From: Imbricaverruca yamaguchii
Taxonomy: Eukaryota > Arthropoda > Thecostraca > Neoverrucidae
Direction: 5' to 3'
DNA length: 64,000 bases
Assembly: GCA_034440575.1 (NCBI GenBank)
Contig: JAOTOL010001635.1
Span: forward strand, 1-64,000
Every line of letters begins with the position of its first letter. Positions within the stretch are counted from its first letter, which is position 1. The notes under the pieces are model-generated. The model ran no database searches. It saw only the letters and a list, made by a program, of their open reading frames with translations, and was not told the DNA's origin. The position numbers and the translations under genes are program-made. Of this stretch, positions 24,201-32,740 are shown one piece after another.

Positions 24201-24862
24201 CCTACTCGTCGAGCGCTTTCCGATGACACGTCTTTCGTTTTCGTGTGATGCTTAGTTTGGATTTTAGAGCGGGAATCTTCAACCGCCCGGGGGATCTTCA
24301 ACAGTGTGTTAACTTAACTTTTACTTGAATAACTTCTCCTGGGTCATATGTTCAATTCATTGCTGGTGAAGGTACCTGATGATTCCTTCATATAAATCTC
24401 CCATATCTGAAACATGCAGGGTCCTGCTAAAAGATAAAGCTTAGCCGGTGGTACATGTTTGAACACTTCCTGGGAGATAAAGGAACACATGAAAGTGAAT
24501 AGCATTTAATATTCTGAAATTCATCACTAATAATTGAGAGGTCATGCAACTCTACCACCAATCTGACATTCATATCACGATCAGGATAACTTTTTTTAAA
24601 AACATATATGCTCCCTAATTGTATGATTGGCTTCCCACTATGCAAACTGGACAGGGGAAAAGCAATACCAACCAAAGTTCAATCTGAGCTCCCATAATTT
24701 AAAGAGCTTACCATGGACAGCAATCCAATCATTGAGTTGTTCACCCGGAGGCAGCTTGACAGCCAATCGAAGGTTCAGGCCAGAGTTTAGTGATGCTTGA
24801 GCATGCTTGTACAATGAGTACTTCATGGTGCCAGGCTGGAAATTTTTCTTTGGCCGGAATGT
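18054..24862 (-). CDS. Mob3: MOB kinase activator 3 (MOB3-like), four exons, 5' end missing
   Basis: MOB proteins are small zinc-binding adaptors that activate or scaffold NDR/LATS or MST kinases. MOB3 proteins form their own subgroup. Four minus-strand exons (24,862-24,712; 22,328-22,101; 20,450-20,335; 18,236-18,054) join in perfect phase to give about 225 residues. The order is [65 protein letters not shown], then [15 protein letters not shown]. The zinc ligands expected of the fold are visible: two Cys in [13 protein letters not shown] and the His pair of HVYIHHF. The sequence matches MOB3 rather than MOB1, which lacks the FRPK...KPTAL signature. The tail after TSRICRD is about 20 residues longer than usual. 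The first exon, about a dozen residues in relatives, was not found upstream. No fused neighbour is seen. Confidence 0.93.
19005..19200 (-). mobile_element. SINE family 2, copy F
   Basis: tRNA-like SINE on the minus strand: GGGACGAGTAGCCTAGGGG head, TTCGAGTCTCACCTGTCGC, body GCGACCAATCGGCGTGAGAG, and tail AACCAATAACCAACCAACC. It is bounded by a perfect 13-bp target-site duplication, TAAAATCATCGGG (19,005-19,017 and 19,188-19,200). It lies in the last MOB3 intron. Confidence 0.88.
19350..19557 (-). mobile_element. SINE family 1, copy D
   Basis: Minus-strand copy of the Ser/Leu-tRNA-like SINE with a perfect 13-bp target-site duplication, GCATGGTCAATGT (19,350-19,362 and 19,545-19,557). It lies in the last MOB3 intron, in the same orientation as the gene. 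Confidence 0.9.
20133..20319 (+). mobile_element. SINE family 2, copy G, beside a splice donor
   Basis: Plus-strand SINE with head GGGGACGAGCAGTCTAGGGG and tail AACCAATAACCAACCAATC. It is flanked by TCACCCCAGCCA (20,133-20,144) and TCACCCGAGCCA (20,308-20,319), a target-site duplication with one mismatch. It inserted only about 15 bp inside the intron from the donor site of the MOB3 exon at 20,335. Confidence 0.85.
20335..20450 (-). CDS. Mob3: MOB3 exon encoding the HVYIHHF zinc-site helix
   Basis: The acceptor TTCCGATCCAG is followed by AC GTG CCG, and the donor GCG|GTAAG closes the exon. It encodes [39 protein letters not shown]. The 116 nt fit the phases of both neighbours (two nt entering, phase 0 leaving). 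The His residues of HVYIHHF are the expected second pair of zinc ligands. Confidence 0.94.
20840..21530 (-). mobile_element. Unnamed ~0.8-kb repeat family, copy 1
   Basis: The reverse complement aligns through most of its length with 23,492-24,305 and 61,460-62,235. Shared landmarks on the repeat's own strand are GCGGACA.., GGTCAA.GAGTT.., AAGTGAGGTCACCTCC, GG(T/A)TACAGATATTT, and ATCGGAAAGCG-like words near the far end. No coding capacity is visible. It lies in the MOB3 intron between exons 22,101 and 20,450. Confidence 0.75.
22101..22328 (-). CDS. Mob3: MOB3 exon encoding the Cys zinc site
   Basis: The acceptor CTGTTGGCAG is followed by TG GTC GAC, and the donor GTCG|GTGGGT closes the exon (228 nt, in phase). 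It encodes [55 protein letters not shown], and [17 protein letters not shown]. The two Cys of [10 protein letters not shown] are in the positions of the MOB zinc ligands. Confidence 0.95.
22407..23018 (+). mobile_element. Short Helitron with helicase C-terminal remnant
   Basis: The 5' end TCTACTATATAAAGGGCGAG has the TC start and wording common in animal Helitrons. The 3' end has a hairpin, ACCCGG..GAAG..CCGGGT (22,989-23,006), about 10 bp before a terminal CTAG (23,015-23,018) followed by T. Inside, a plus-strand frame at 22,590-22,943 encodes the end of the Pif1-like Rep/helicase, with [12 protein letters not shown] (motif V-like) and [11 protein letters not shown] (motif VI). Near the 5' end are two perfect inverted repeats: 13 bp (22,446-22,458 with 22,480-22,492) and 14 bp (22,519-22,532 with 22,539-22,552). 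The Rep domain is absent, so the copy is non-autonomous. It lies in a MOB3 intron. Confidence 0.85.
23066..23195 (-). mobile_element. SINE family 2, diverged copy H
   Basis: Minus-strand fragment sharing TCTCACGCCGATTGGTCG and ATTCGAACCCA with the better-preserved copies at 19.0 and 20.1 kb. It lacks clear target-site duplications and is strongly diverged in the head. Confidence 0.55.
23492..24305 (+). mobile_element. Unnamed ~0.8-kb repeat family, copy 2
   Basis: Aligns with 61,460-62,235 in the same orientation and with 20,840-21,530 in inverted orientation. The start TTAACCCGTCCCGTCC is shared with copy 3. The word TCTTCAACCGCC appears near both ends (about 23,513 and 24,278) in direct orientation. 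It contains TTTTTTCGCGGATAGCGGAC, AAGTGAGGTCACCTCC and AACAAAACGTACGAGT. No ORF of the family is evident. Confidence 0.8.
24712..24862 (-). CDS. Mob3: MOB3 first exon found (second coding exon of the gene)
   Basis: The acceptor CACATTGCAG is followed by ACA TTC CGG (TFR) in phase 0, and the donor CATG|GTAAGC leaves phase 1. It encodes [30 protein letters not shown], and [14 protein letters not shown]. In relatives a short N-terminal peptide ending in NKDK precedes this exon. The exon that should carry it lies further upstream and was not located. Confidence 0.94.
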
Positions 24863-25720
24863 CTGCAATGTGATACACATCAAGATCAACTTCAAGCACA
24901 AACATGGGGAGGTTACAAGCAAACATAGTTACACTACTGACAACAATCATCAAACAATGAACAAAAGGCATCTTAAATAACTTATCAATATGCAATATTC
25001 ATAATCATTTGAAGTTAAAAAAAATCAGTTGGCCTTTTTTTAGATTACCATCCTCCCCTTCCACTCTACTGAAAAATCAATTTCCAGACACTTTCTAGTG
25101 AAAATGTATATAATAAGATGACATCAGTAATGTCTGGTGTCATCCAATATCTATTTCATAAGGTATGAGTTTCTTTAGTTTGTGGGGAGTCTTCTTGAGG
25201 ACTGTTACTCCAATGGCAGCATGACCCATTGTAAGTATTCATACCAGGCACACCAACAACTTCTTGAAAGATTGTCCACAGCAGAACTATTTGAAAGCTG
25301 AATGAGTGTTGTCTGGTGGGGCTGGTACATTGCTTTTGTCTGAATATGAAGGAGTGATGTTTTGAATGACTCAAGTAATGACTATATTGCTAACCACTCC
25401 TGTAAGATAGTTGGTAGATGGAACCTTTTGAGTGCATCATTGTGGTTTAAGGTGGTCATGTAACAAGTTTTATAGACAGTTTATCTCCACAGAGCATATA
25501 GAGACTATGCTAGGATTGATGATGTTTTTGGTCAATCTAGGGTTGGAATTGGTGCCAGTTTTTCTGCTGTTTTCTGTTATTTGAATTTGATTTTCTGGAA
25601 AATGAAAACCACTACTGACAGAAGCAATTCAAGTTGGACCACCTGCATCTCAATAAGCAGCCACTTCACTCTGAAAATAACATAAAAAATCATTGAAAGA
25701 GCAAAGAAAGGGCACCATGA
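24863..25720. other. AT-rich intergenic or 5' intron sequence
   Basis: No exon was recognised. It is likely part of the first MOB3 intron, since the missing first exon must lie upstream on the minus strand. CpG becomes rare from about here onward. Confidence 0.4.
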
Positions 25721-26607
25721 AAATTTACCATAAGATATTGCTAGGGAAGCCCTGACAACTGCAGTCCATAAATGTATTCTTTTTCTTAATTGTGATGAGG
25801 GTTTTCCACATAAATACCATGCTTTAATTCATGCTACACATATTTTGAAGTGTTTCCCTTTTCTGTTCAAAAGCATGTTAAGCTAGGTTCAGTTAGGGTA
25901 GGTTATATTTGGTTTATTAACATTATTGATCTGACATCTAAAAGCCACTCAAAGCACATTTTCTATTACTTGGTCCATTTGTTAAAAAAAACATTTATGG
26001 CAGAAATGAACCATTACCCTGAGTTGGTTGTTTCTATAATAACAAAATTCAAAATAAATATTACAAAATCTTTCAAACACCTTCAAGCACAAATTTACCA
26101 TTTTGAGTCTATCCTAATATGACAGGCATCTAGTGATCTTGAAGTCTGCCCCAGATGTCCAGAATTGTAGTACCCCAAAAATTGACCATAAGATATTGCT
26201 TGGCAAGCTCTCACAATTGTAGTCCACAAATGTGTTTTTCTTAATTGTCATCAGGGTATTCTATATAAATACCATGCTTTAACAAGCTGGAGTGTTTTAC
26301 CTTTTTGTTCAAAAGCATGTTAAGCTAGGTTTAGTTAGGTGAGATTGGATATATTTTTTATTTAAAAAACATTCATCTGACATCCAAAAGCTACTCAAAG
26401 CACATCTTCTATTAGTTGACTCACGTGCTGAAAAATAAACACTTCTAGCAGAAATGAGTCATTACCCTATCTTTGTCGTGTCTGTCAATATAAAGTTCAA
26501 AATTAAAATTACAAAATGATAAACACCTCCAAGCACAAACTTAAAATTTTAAGCATATCTTGATATGGCAGGCCTCTAATGATCTTGAAGATAATTCCAG
26601 ATGTCTG
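25721..26607. repeat. Tandem duplication of a ~435-bp CpG-poor segment
   Basis: The segment 25,721-26,162 and the segment 26,177-26,607 align end to end. Shared landmarks are ACCATAAGATATTGCT, TATAAATACCATGCTTTAA-like words, TGTTCAAAAGCATGTTAAGC, CTACTCAAAGCACAT-like words, and GATCTTGAAG near the end. Divergence is moderate, so the duplication is not recent. Confidence 0.8.
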
Positions 26608-27399
26608 ACTTTCCCCTGCAGACTCAATCCAATCAGCACTTCCCAGGATATTTGTCCCCATGCATGGCTTGCATACTCTATATGTAGGCGAACAATAAGT
26701 TTGAATGGAACCACCTGGAGAAAAACTTTGCTGCAAATTCAGTTCAGTATCCACAACACATACATGATACAAGGGATGTGAAGTATGGTATGTTGTTTGA
26801 ATTTTAACCATGCTGCATGTGCATGTTTGTATTTATTTGATATGAATGTTTATGTAGAAAAAGTGGCTTGCTGTAACTCTCTTAAATTCTTGCCTTGTTT
26901 TTATATTTGGTGGATACATCTGATCTCCATGTTTCATATTTTTTTGCATCCCAGTGTGCTTCAGTGCATATTTGTTTAATCAATCTGATATGCCTTATTA
27001 AGCCATTCATGATACTTTGCATATACTTTGCAGTATGTTAGCCAATCAACACAAAAGGTCTACCACCCTAGAGAATGCACCATGTGTCCTGTGTGGAACA
27101 AATGTTCCAGAAGATCTTGGTGTCATCAGCACACATTCCTGCTTGGCTCTTCAGCTGCACTTGTATATATTTTATTCCTCGTTTAGAGTTGCTTCTTTGC
27201 ATTGAAAGCCATCAAGTCAATGTTCAATTCTGATACTGCCATACAGGGAAAAGCACAGCAAATTCCCATCATGGTTTCCAACTGTCATCAACTCACCTTC
27301 CCCTTTTGGAAGAAATCTACAAGTGCTGACATGGTGACCAACAAATATCGTCACAATCAAAATTCAAATCAAGAAGACTTGAAGGACAGTGATCATACA
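26608..27399. other. AT-rich, CpG-poor; no gene recognised
   Basis: Short frames occur but none is recognisable. Nothing supportable beyond composition. Confidence 0.35.
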
Positions 27400-28300
27400 A
27401 GAAAGTGGTGTCCCTCTTCGTGTCAGCTTTTCCTTTTTCAACAACTTTGATGATGCATCCACTCCCGCGGCAATCCTCAACGATGAAACTTGGCAGGCTT
27501 TTAAAACGACGAAAATGCTATGTATCGTACAGTACTATGCAGGCAACGACAGGGCGCCACACCCACGAATATAAATTGTCGTCACTGCGTACTATTGGGC
27601 ATTATTTTGGTACGCTGGGTTGCATTGGGTAAGCAAATTGTTGCTCACGCTGTTGTCGTCAGCTCTTGCTGACTACAAGGAGACTAATGATTGGCTTAGA
27701 GTGATTTGAACCCGGCCAACGGAATGAAGCCTGTGTTGTCAGATTGCTGGCGCGGTTAATGGTAAACAAAGGATCAAATACATAGCCAGGCTCAAACTCA
27801 GGACAGTGGGATTGGTTGGATATGCCTGCAAATCCAAGATGAAAAAAAACCGCAACCACGTTCGACGAGTTTGGAATGTGCTCCTCCGTTTATTCGGTAT
27901 TGCATGCAATGAGTGCGAGACATGTGCGTTAGTGGAGAAGGCATGGAACTAGTGTCAGGTGCCTGCTCATGTATCGACCTTCCAATTCCCAGATTTTCTC
28001 AACTCAGCCTTTTGAATCTTTACACTTTCTGATCGCTAGAGCTATAATTTTGGGCATTTTAATACTGGACTTTAAATATTGGACATTCTGAATGGTGGAT
28101 GCTTCGAGCAGTCCTTCCAAGCCTTGCATAAATATTGGCGCGCATTGCATTCTGGCGCATTTGTTATGCGTGCGGCTCGTTGCGGTGGTTGGTCTCCGCG
28201 ATTCATTTGGGTGCATCTGTTGGTGAGTGCTGTTGTGTGTGCGCTTTGTGATCGATGCTTTACCACGACTTCGGCTTAAGTAGTAGCAGTAAGGAGTTTT
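27400..28300. promoter_or_regulatory. Candidate CpG-retaining promoter region between MOB3 and SETD1
   Basis: This ~0.9-kb patch keeps many CpGs (for example CCCGCGGCAATC, AACGACAGGGCGCC, GGCGCGCATTGC, TTGCGGTGG, GCGATTC). The sequence on both sides has almost none. It lies between two divergently transcribed genes and contains donor-like sites on the plus strand (TTGGGTAAGC near 27,630; GTTGGTGAGT near 28,220) that could end non-coding first exons of SETD1. This is inference from composition and position; no transcript evidence is available here. Confidence 0.3.
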
Positions 28301-29804
28301 ACATCAAGTCACAGGAAAAGGATTAGGTGTCGTAATTGATCCGGGTCTGAAGTTCAGAACTCAAGCGGGTTAAGCGGTCTGAATACGAACAGAGTTCTCA
28401 GATTTATTTTTTATTTGTTTATTTTTAAGAACATTGTTTAGTTATTTTATTTTGGTGTGCAGGATTTGGAATACAAAAATGTGGTCATGTGGGATTACTT
28501 CACTGTAGCTGTGGTGGTACAAGTCATTAGTAGCTGCTAAGAAATATTGGTGTAATGGAAAATTTAGGTTACTTCCTTCTGGCTTTCTTATGCTGATTGC
28601 TTTTGGAAACCTAAAACTGGTGCTTGCAGACTTCACTAGCTCCAGGCACAAAGAATATGTAGAGCTATGCAATCAGACCTTTGTATTCTGGTAGAGAAAG
28701 GTCCATATCCCATAATGCATACCATATCTTGTTATTTACATGCTGAATGTGATGCAGGAAATGTCCAAAGGTCCAAATATCACCCATCCACCACTACTTG
28801 GAACTCAAACAATATTTTTCAACCAAAGGTTGTCCACCATATTTTGTAGTACATTCAATGAAGGACCTTGATAATATCAGCAGACTATCCCACTGATCAA
28901 CAATCCTTTGTCGGAATACCTGTTGTTACTTAGCCATCCTAACTGTCCTTGATTTGTGTAACCTGAATTGATGATCCCTATGTGATAGTCTAAATACTGA
29001 GAAGGGCATTGTTCAGTTTGACCCAATCTAACCCTTAGGTAATTCGATATATTTCAAAATATCACCCCTTAATCTCCTATACTTGATTGAGTACATATCT
29101 AGTGCCATAACTCTCCCATATTCTAAGTTATCTAGTTCTCTGATGATTCTAATGGCTTTGTGCTCCACTCTTTTCTAGCATGTCTATATATTTTTCAAGG
29201 TTACTCATAGGCAGAGTACAATATGTTGATCACTTCATTGCTCTTTGCCTCACCCTCCTATTAATGATTTTCCCTAGAGCATTTTGGTTGCTATTACTTG
29301 CTGAGACACATTGTTATTTCTGCTTTAAGATAATTTGAAACCACATACCTAAATCTATTTTCTCTTCAATAACATAGTTTCTGGTATGACTGCTTTAAGG
29401 TGGTATCAAGACAAGTTTTTTTGTATACATATTTGCCTTCATAAGGCAAACAAGTGGGTCATGATTCTTTAGGTTAGGTTTAATTTTTTTTAAGTAGGAA
29501 AATTTGTTAGGTTTTTTAAAATAAAAATGCAAGAAAAATACACATTTTTTAATGTTCTTCCAAAGCAGCTGATATTGGGTTAGGCTAGGTTTTTAATTGT
29601 GAAAAAAAAAATCAAAAAATGATTTGCATTCACTTCCTTTTTTCTCCAAAGGGAAGGTTAAGTTATTTTGCACTTTTGTTTCACAAACATGGCATTAGAA
29701 TGATACATTTCAAGAATTCATACAACATCTTAAAGTACAAATTAAAAAATTTGAAGCCTGACATTTACTTTGCACAACTTGATTCTCAGATGTTCTGCTC
29801 TTAA
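28301..29804. other. AT-rich, CpG-poor intergenic sequence
   Basis: No gene. It contains AGGTTAGG-like tracts (around 29,470 and 29,580) and words such as TTTAAGGTGGT...ACAAGTTTT that recur at 25.45, 29.4, 30.46 and 30.8 kb, pointing to a decayed dispersed repeat. Confidence 0.4.
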
Positions 29805-30260
29805 ACAAATATATGGCCAGACCATACCCAGAATATGGTAATGCAGTTTGGGGCTCATTTAATAAGGCAGACCAGAACATGGCTGAGAGAGTACAATACT
29901 GGGCAACCAAGCTAGTGATGGAAATCAGACACCTTCCCTATAAATACCACCCACAGATACTTCAGCTCCATTCACTAAAATATAGTAGGCATTGTGGTGA
30001 CATGATCCTCTAGCAACAGCTGATGCATGGTCATCTCTGTTTGTGCCAAGAAGACATGGTTTGGTTGTTACCACACTCATTGACCAGAGTCCACTCCTTG
30101 AAGGTAGCAAAGCCTGCTGCATTTAGAGGAGTGAGATGAAACTTTCCTATGTTTTCACTCAGCAAGGGATTGGAACTTGACAAGCATTGCAATTTTCCAG
30201 AACAAGTAGCCTGCACCAAGATGCTGAACCAGTTCAAAACCAGAATGGATGCATTATCCA
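29805..30260 (+). mobile_element. LINE reverse-transcriptase C-terminal relic
   Basis: The plus-strand translation from 29,813 reads RPYPEYGNAVWGSFNKAD, then AERVQYWATKLV and LPYKYHPQILQLHSLKYSR. This is the familiar YG..VW.......LE.VQRRATK....RHLPYE.RL..L.L.SL..RR signature of jockey/CR1-type reverse transcriptases. It then breaks into other frames containing FPEQ..C.KMLNQFKTRMD, the usual end of such proteins. It is dead, with stops and frame changes. Confidence 0.75.
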
Positions 30261-30894
30261 TCCTGAGGTGTGTTGGTGTATTGTACTTTGAGTTGCATTC
30301 TGTTCTTTCAGCTCAAGCTTGATGTGATGTTATTTCAGCTCAAGCATGTCCTTGTCTCCTATGAATCCTAAAATATATGTATGTAGGAGTGGAAAGAGTA
30401 GGCATCTTTTGTCTCCCTGGGCATTGGAATACCTACACAATAATTGCAGTTTATGGTAACCATGAGACAAGTTTTACATACAATTGCCTCCATGAATGGT
30501 TTCAAAATTTATAATTTAACAAATCCATTCTGGCATGTAAGGTTAGGCTAGGGTAGGTTGAGTTGTGCTAAATCATTTTTATTTATTTTGAATATGACTT
30601 TTATGCTATATAACCAAATTTGAAGGCACTTGTAAGGTGTTAATTTGCATCCCAACTGTGAAGTATGCATTTGCAGAAGCAATGAGTGGTTGCATCATAT
30701 TCAGCACATTCAGAAACATTTCATGAAAAAGATCCAAGCAATCAGAAGTTACCTTCAACTGCAAATTTTCCATACCTACTTAGGTACTTATAGTATTATT
30801 GTGCTTTAAGGTGATCACAGGTTAAGCTAAACATATCTTGCCTTACAGAGCAAACAAAAGGGTTAGCTTAGGAAGCTATTAAAGCTAAAGGGTC
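30261..30894. other. AT-rich, CpG-poor; no gene recognised
   Basis: Contains another AGGTTAGGCTAGG tract (about 30,540) and otherwise nothing supportable. Confidence 0.35.
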
Positions 30895-31043
30895 TTATTC
30901 TCAGAAAGAAAAGCCATATCAAAAGTTTAAAGCATACAAGTTATTGTTGGATCCCTGTTTAATCCTGGTTTAGGGTTATTAAGTTGGGAGATTTGTCATT
31001 CTCACAAAAAGTAACTTGTTTTCTTCAAAGGCATGCTATATTA
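30895..31043 (+). pseudogene. Duplicated fragment of SETD1 first coding exon
   Basis: The segment 30,895-30,965 matches SETD1 exon sequence 32,648-32,718 over 71 bp with about four mismatches and no gap. Then 31,022-31,043 (CTTCAAAGGCATGCTATATT) matches the exon end and donor-flanking sequence at about 32,724-32,754. In between, the copy carries about 57 bp where the original has about 6. The copied frame ([16 protein letters not shown]) runs into a stop and the donor site has been lost. It is a local, partial duplicate with an interruption and is not usable as an exon in this form. Confidence 0.8.
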
Positions 31044-31264
31044 GGTTAGGCTTTTACAAATGTTTTGAATGTTTAAGAAAATACATTGTTTGATTTTTTT
31101 TTTTGGATTCTTTGGATTTTTTCTTCCTCTCCAGAGAGACTAGGCTGGGCTGAGTTATGTTGTGCTTCTATTTTATTTTCAAGAGCATGTTGGTGTCCAC
31201 TTCCCTGAGGATTTCTACAGATTCACTGATGTGACTATGGCTCAAGTGGGTCAGTTAGGACCTG

Positions 31265-32247
31265 AACACTTGCACGTCCGGCGGTCCGCGCCAATTTTGC
31301 CGGTGGGGGAGATGTCTTCCCCCTAAGATCTCTAGAACTATGCTAGCTAGTGACACACGGAAAACGGAGTTGGATAGCTGGTGACAAGCTCTATCGAAAG
31401 TGTTTCGGTCATTTGTTCGCTCAGGTCAATATTCAATTCACTGGGTCATCATAGGTCAAATTCGACCAGATTGGGTGGAACTCTCAGCTATTGACACATC
31501 TTAGGACCTGTAACATATAGAAACAAACGGCGAACGCTATTCGATCTACAGAGGACAATGGAGGCGCCAACTGTGTGCCTAAGCAGGAACGCTTTTTACT
31601 CTGTAAATATAACCTTAGGTCAAAGTCATGAAGCAGCCTAGGGAGGGCATGCAATGTATCAATTGACACGTCTTGGCGATACAAGCACAATCACGATAAT
31701 TTGAGCCTTCTAGCTCAATGCAGTGCGATACAATGCACATAAATGTGCTAGTGATTTTGGGTGACCTCAGATGACCTTGGTGAGGTTACTGAGCAAAAAT
31801 GTCAGTGGTAACATTGAGCCTAGCTTCCAACTACATGCCACAACCGTTGTGAGGTCATTCCGAGAGCAATTATGTAACCAGGAAGCATGTATATTTTACC
31901 AAAACCATATAATGGCGGAAGCTATGGCCGCGACCTGATTTAAGGTCAATGCTACAAAAAATGAGATATATACGATGGTCCCTGATGAGATCATTACGTG
32001 TTATAAGTTTGAAATATATCGCCCAATTGTGGAAGGTATGCCACCTAGAACTCCCGAGGGATGTTGGGTCACTTCGCCTGACCTGGTGACCTGACTTGAG
32101 ATGACCCAGGATTAAAAATGTACGGGGATATGCGGAGGAGACGAATGAGCAGCCATGAGAGGTTTGGTCTTGCTAACCCAATTAGTATGGTGGCAGATTT
32201 GGTGAGACCCCAGGGGGCAGATATCTGCCCCCGGACGTGCGCGTGTT
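31265..32247. mobile_element. MITE-like element with terminal inverted repeats
   Basis: The left end AACACTTGCACGTCCGG (31,265-31,281) and the right end CCGGACGTGCGCGTGTT (32,231-32,247) are inverted repeats differing at two positions. They bound about 980 bp with no coding capacity. CpG content rises abruptly inside it relative to the flank. Internal AGGTCA-type words are frequent. A target-site duplication was not certain. Confidence 0.6.
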
Positions 32248-32570
32248 AAGGAATATTTCAATTGTTGTGGGTCTGTTATTGGCGATCTGTTGGTCTCATA
32301 CTTGTTCGAGAAACCAAGTATGGTAATGGTTAGCCAGAAGATGCATTTGAAATCTTTGAGAAAATACATTAGAAACCTGTGGTTCCCCTACACCCCAATG
32401 GATGAGTATTATCTTACAAGCGATCATTTTTACTTGCATATTGTACAGTTTGCCTGTGCACATTGATCATACTGCCACATGCTGCATAGATGCATTAATT
32501 CTGGATACATTGACTATCTGTGTTTTGTGGTATGGTTTGCTTCAGGTGTCAACTATTGGTGGTGTGTACT

Positions 32571-32740
32571 ATGAATGGAGTTGCAGAGCATCATGGCAGC
32601 TCTTCACACCACCAGAAGAATCATCAGAGAAAGAATCGCCATCATTCATATTCTCAGAAAGAAAAGCCACATCCAAAGTTTAAAGCATACAAGTTATTGT
32701 CAGATCCCTGTTTAATCCAAGGAGCTTCAAAAGAACACAG
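32571..32740 (+). CDS. SETD1: SETD1 coding exon 1
   Basis: ATG at 32,571 follows acceptor TTGCTTCAG (ending 32,545), so an upstream non-coding exon is expected. The exon encodes a His/Lys/Gln-rich start ([15 protein letters not shown]) and then [20 protein letters not shown], the conserved N-terminal motif of SETD1. The donor CACAG|GTATGC leaves phase 2. Confidence 0.9.
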
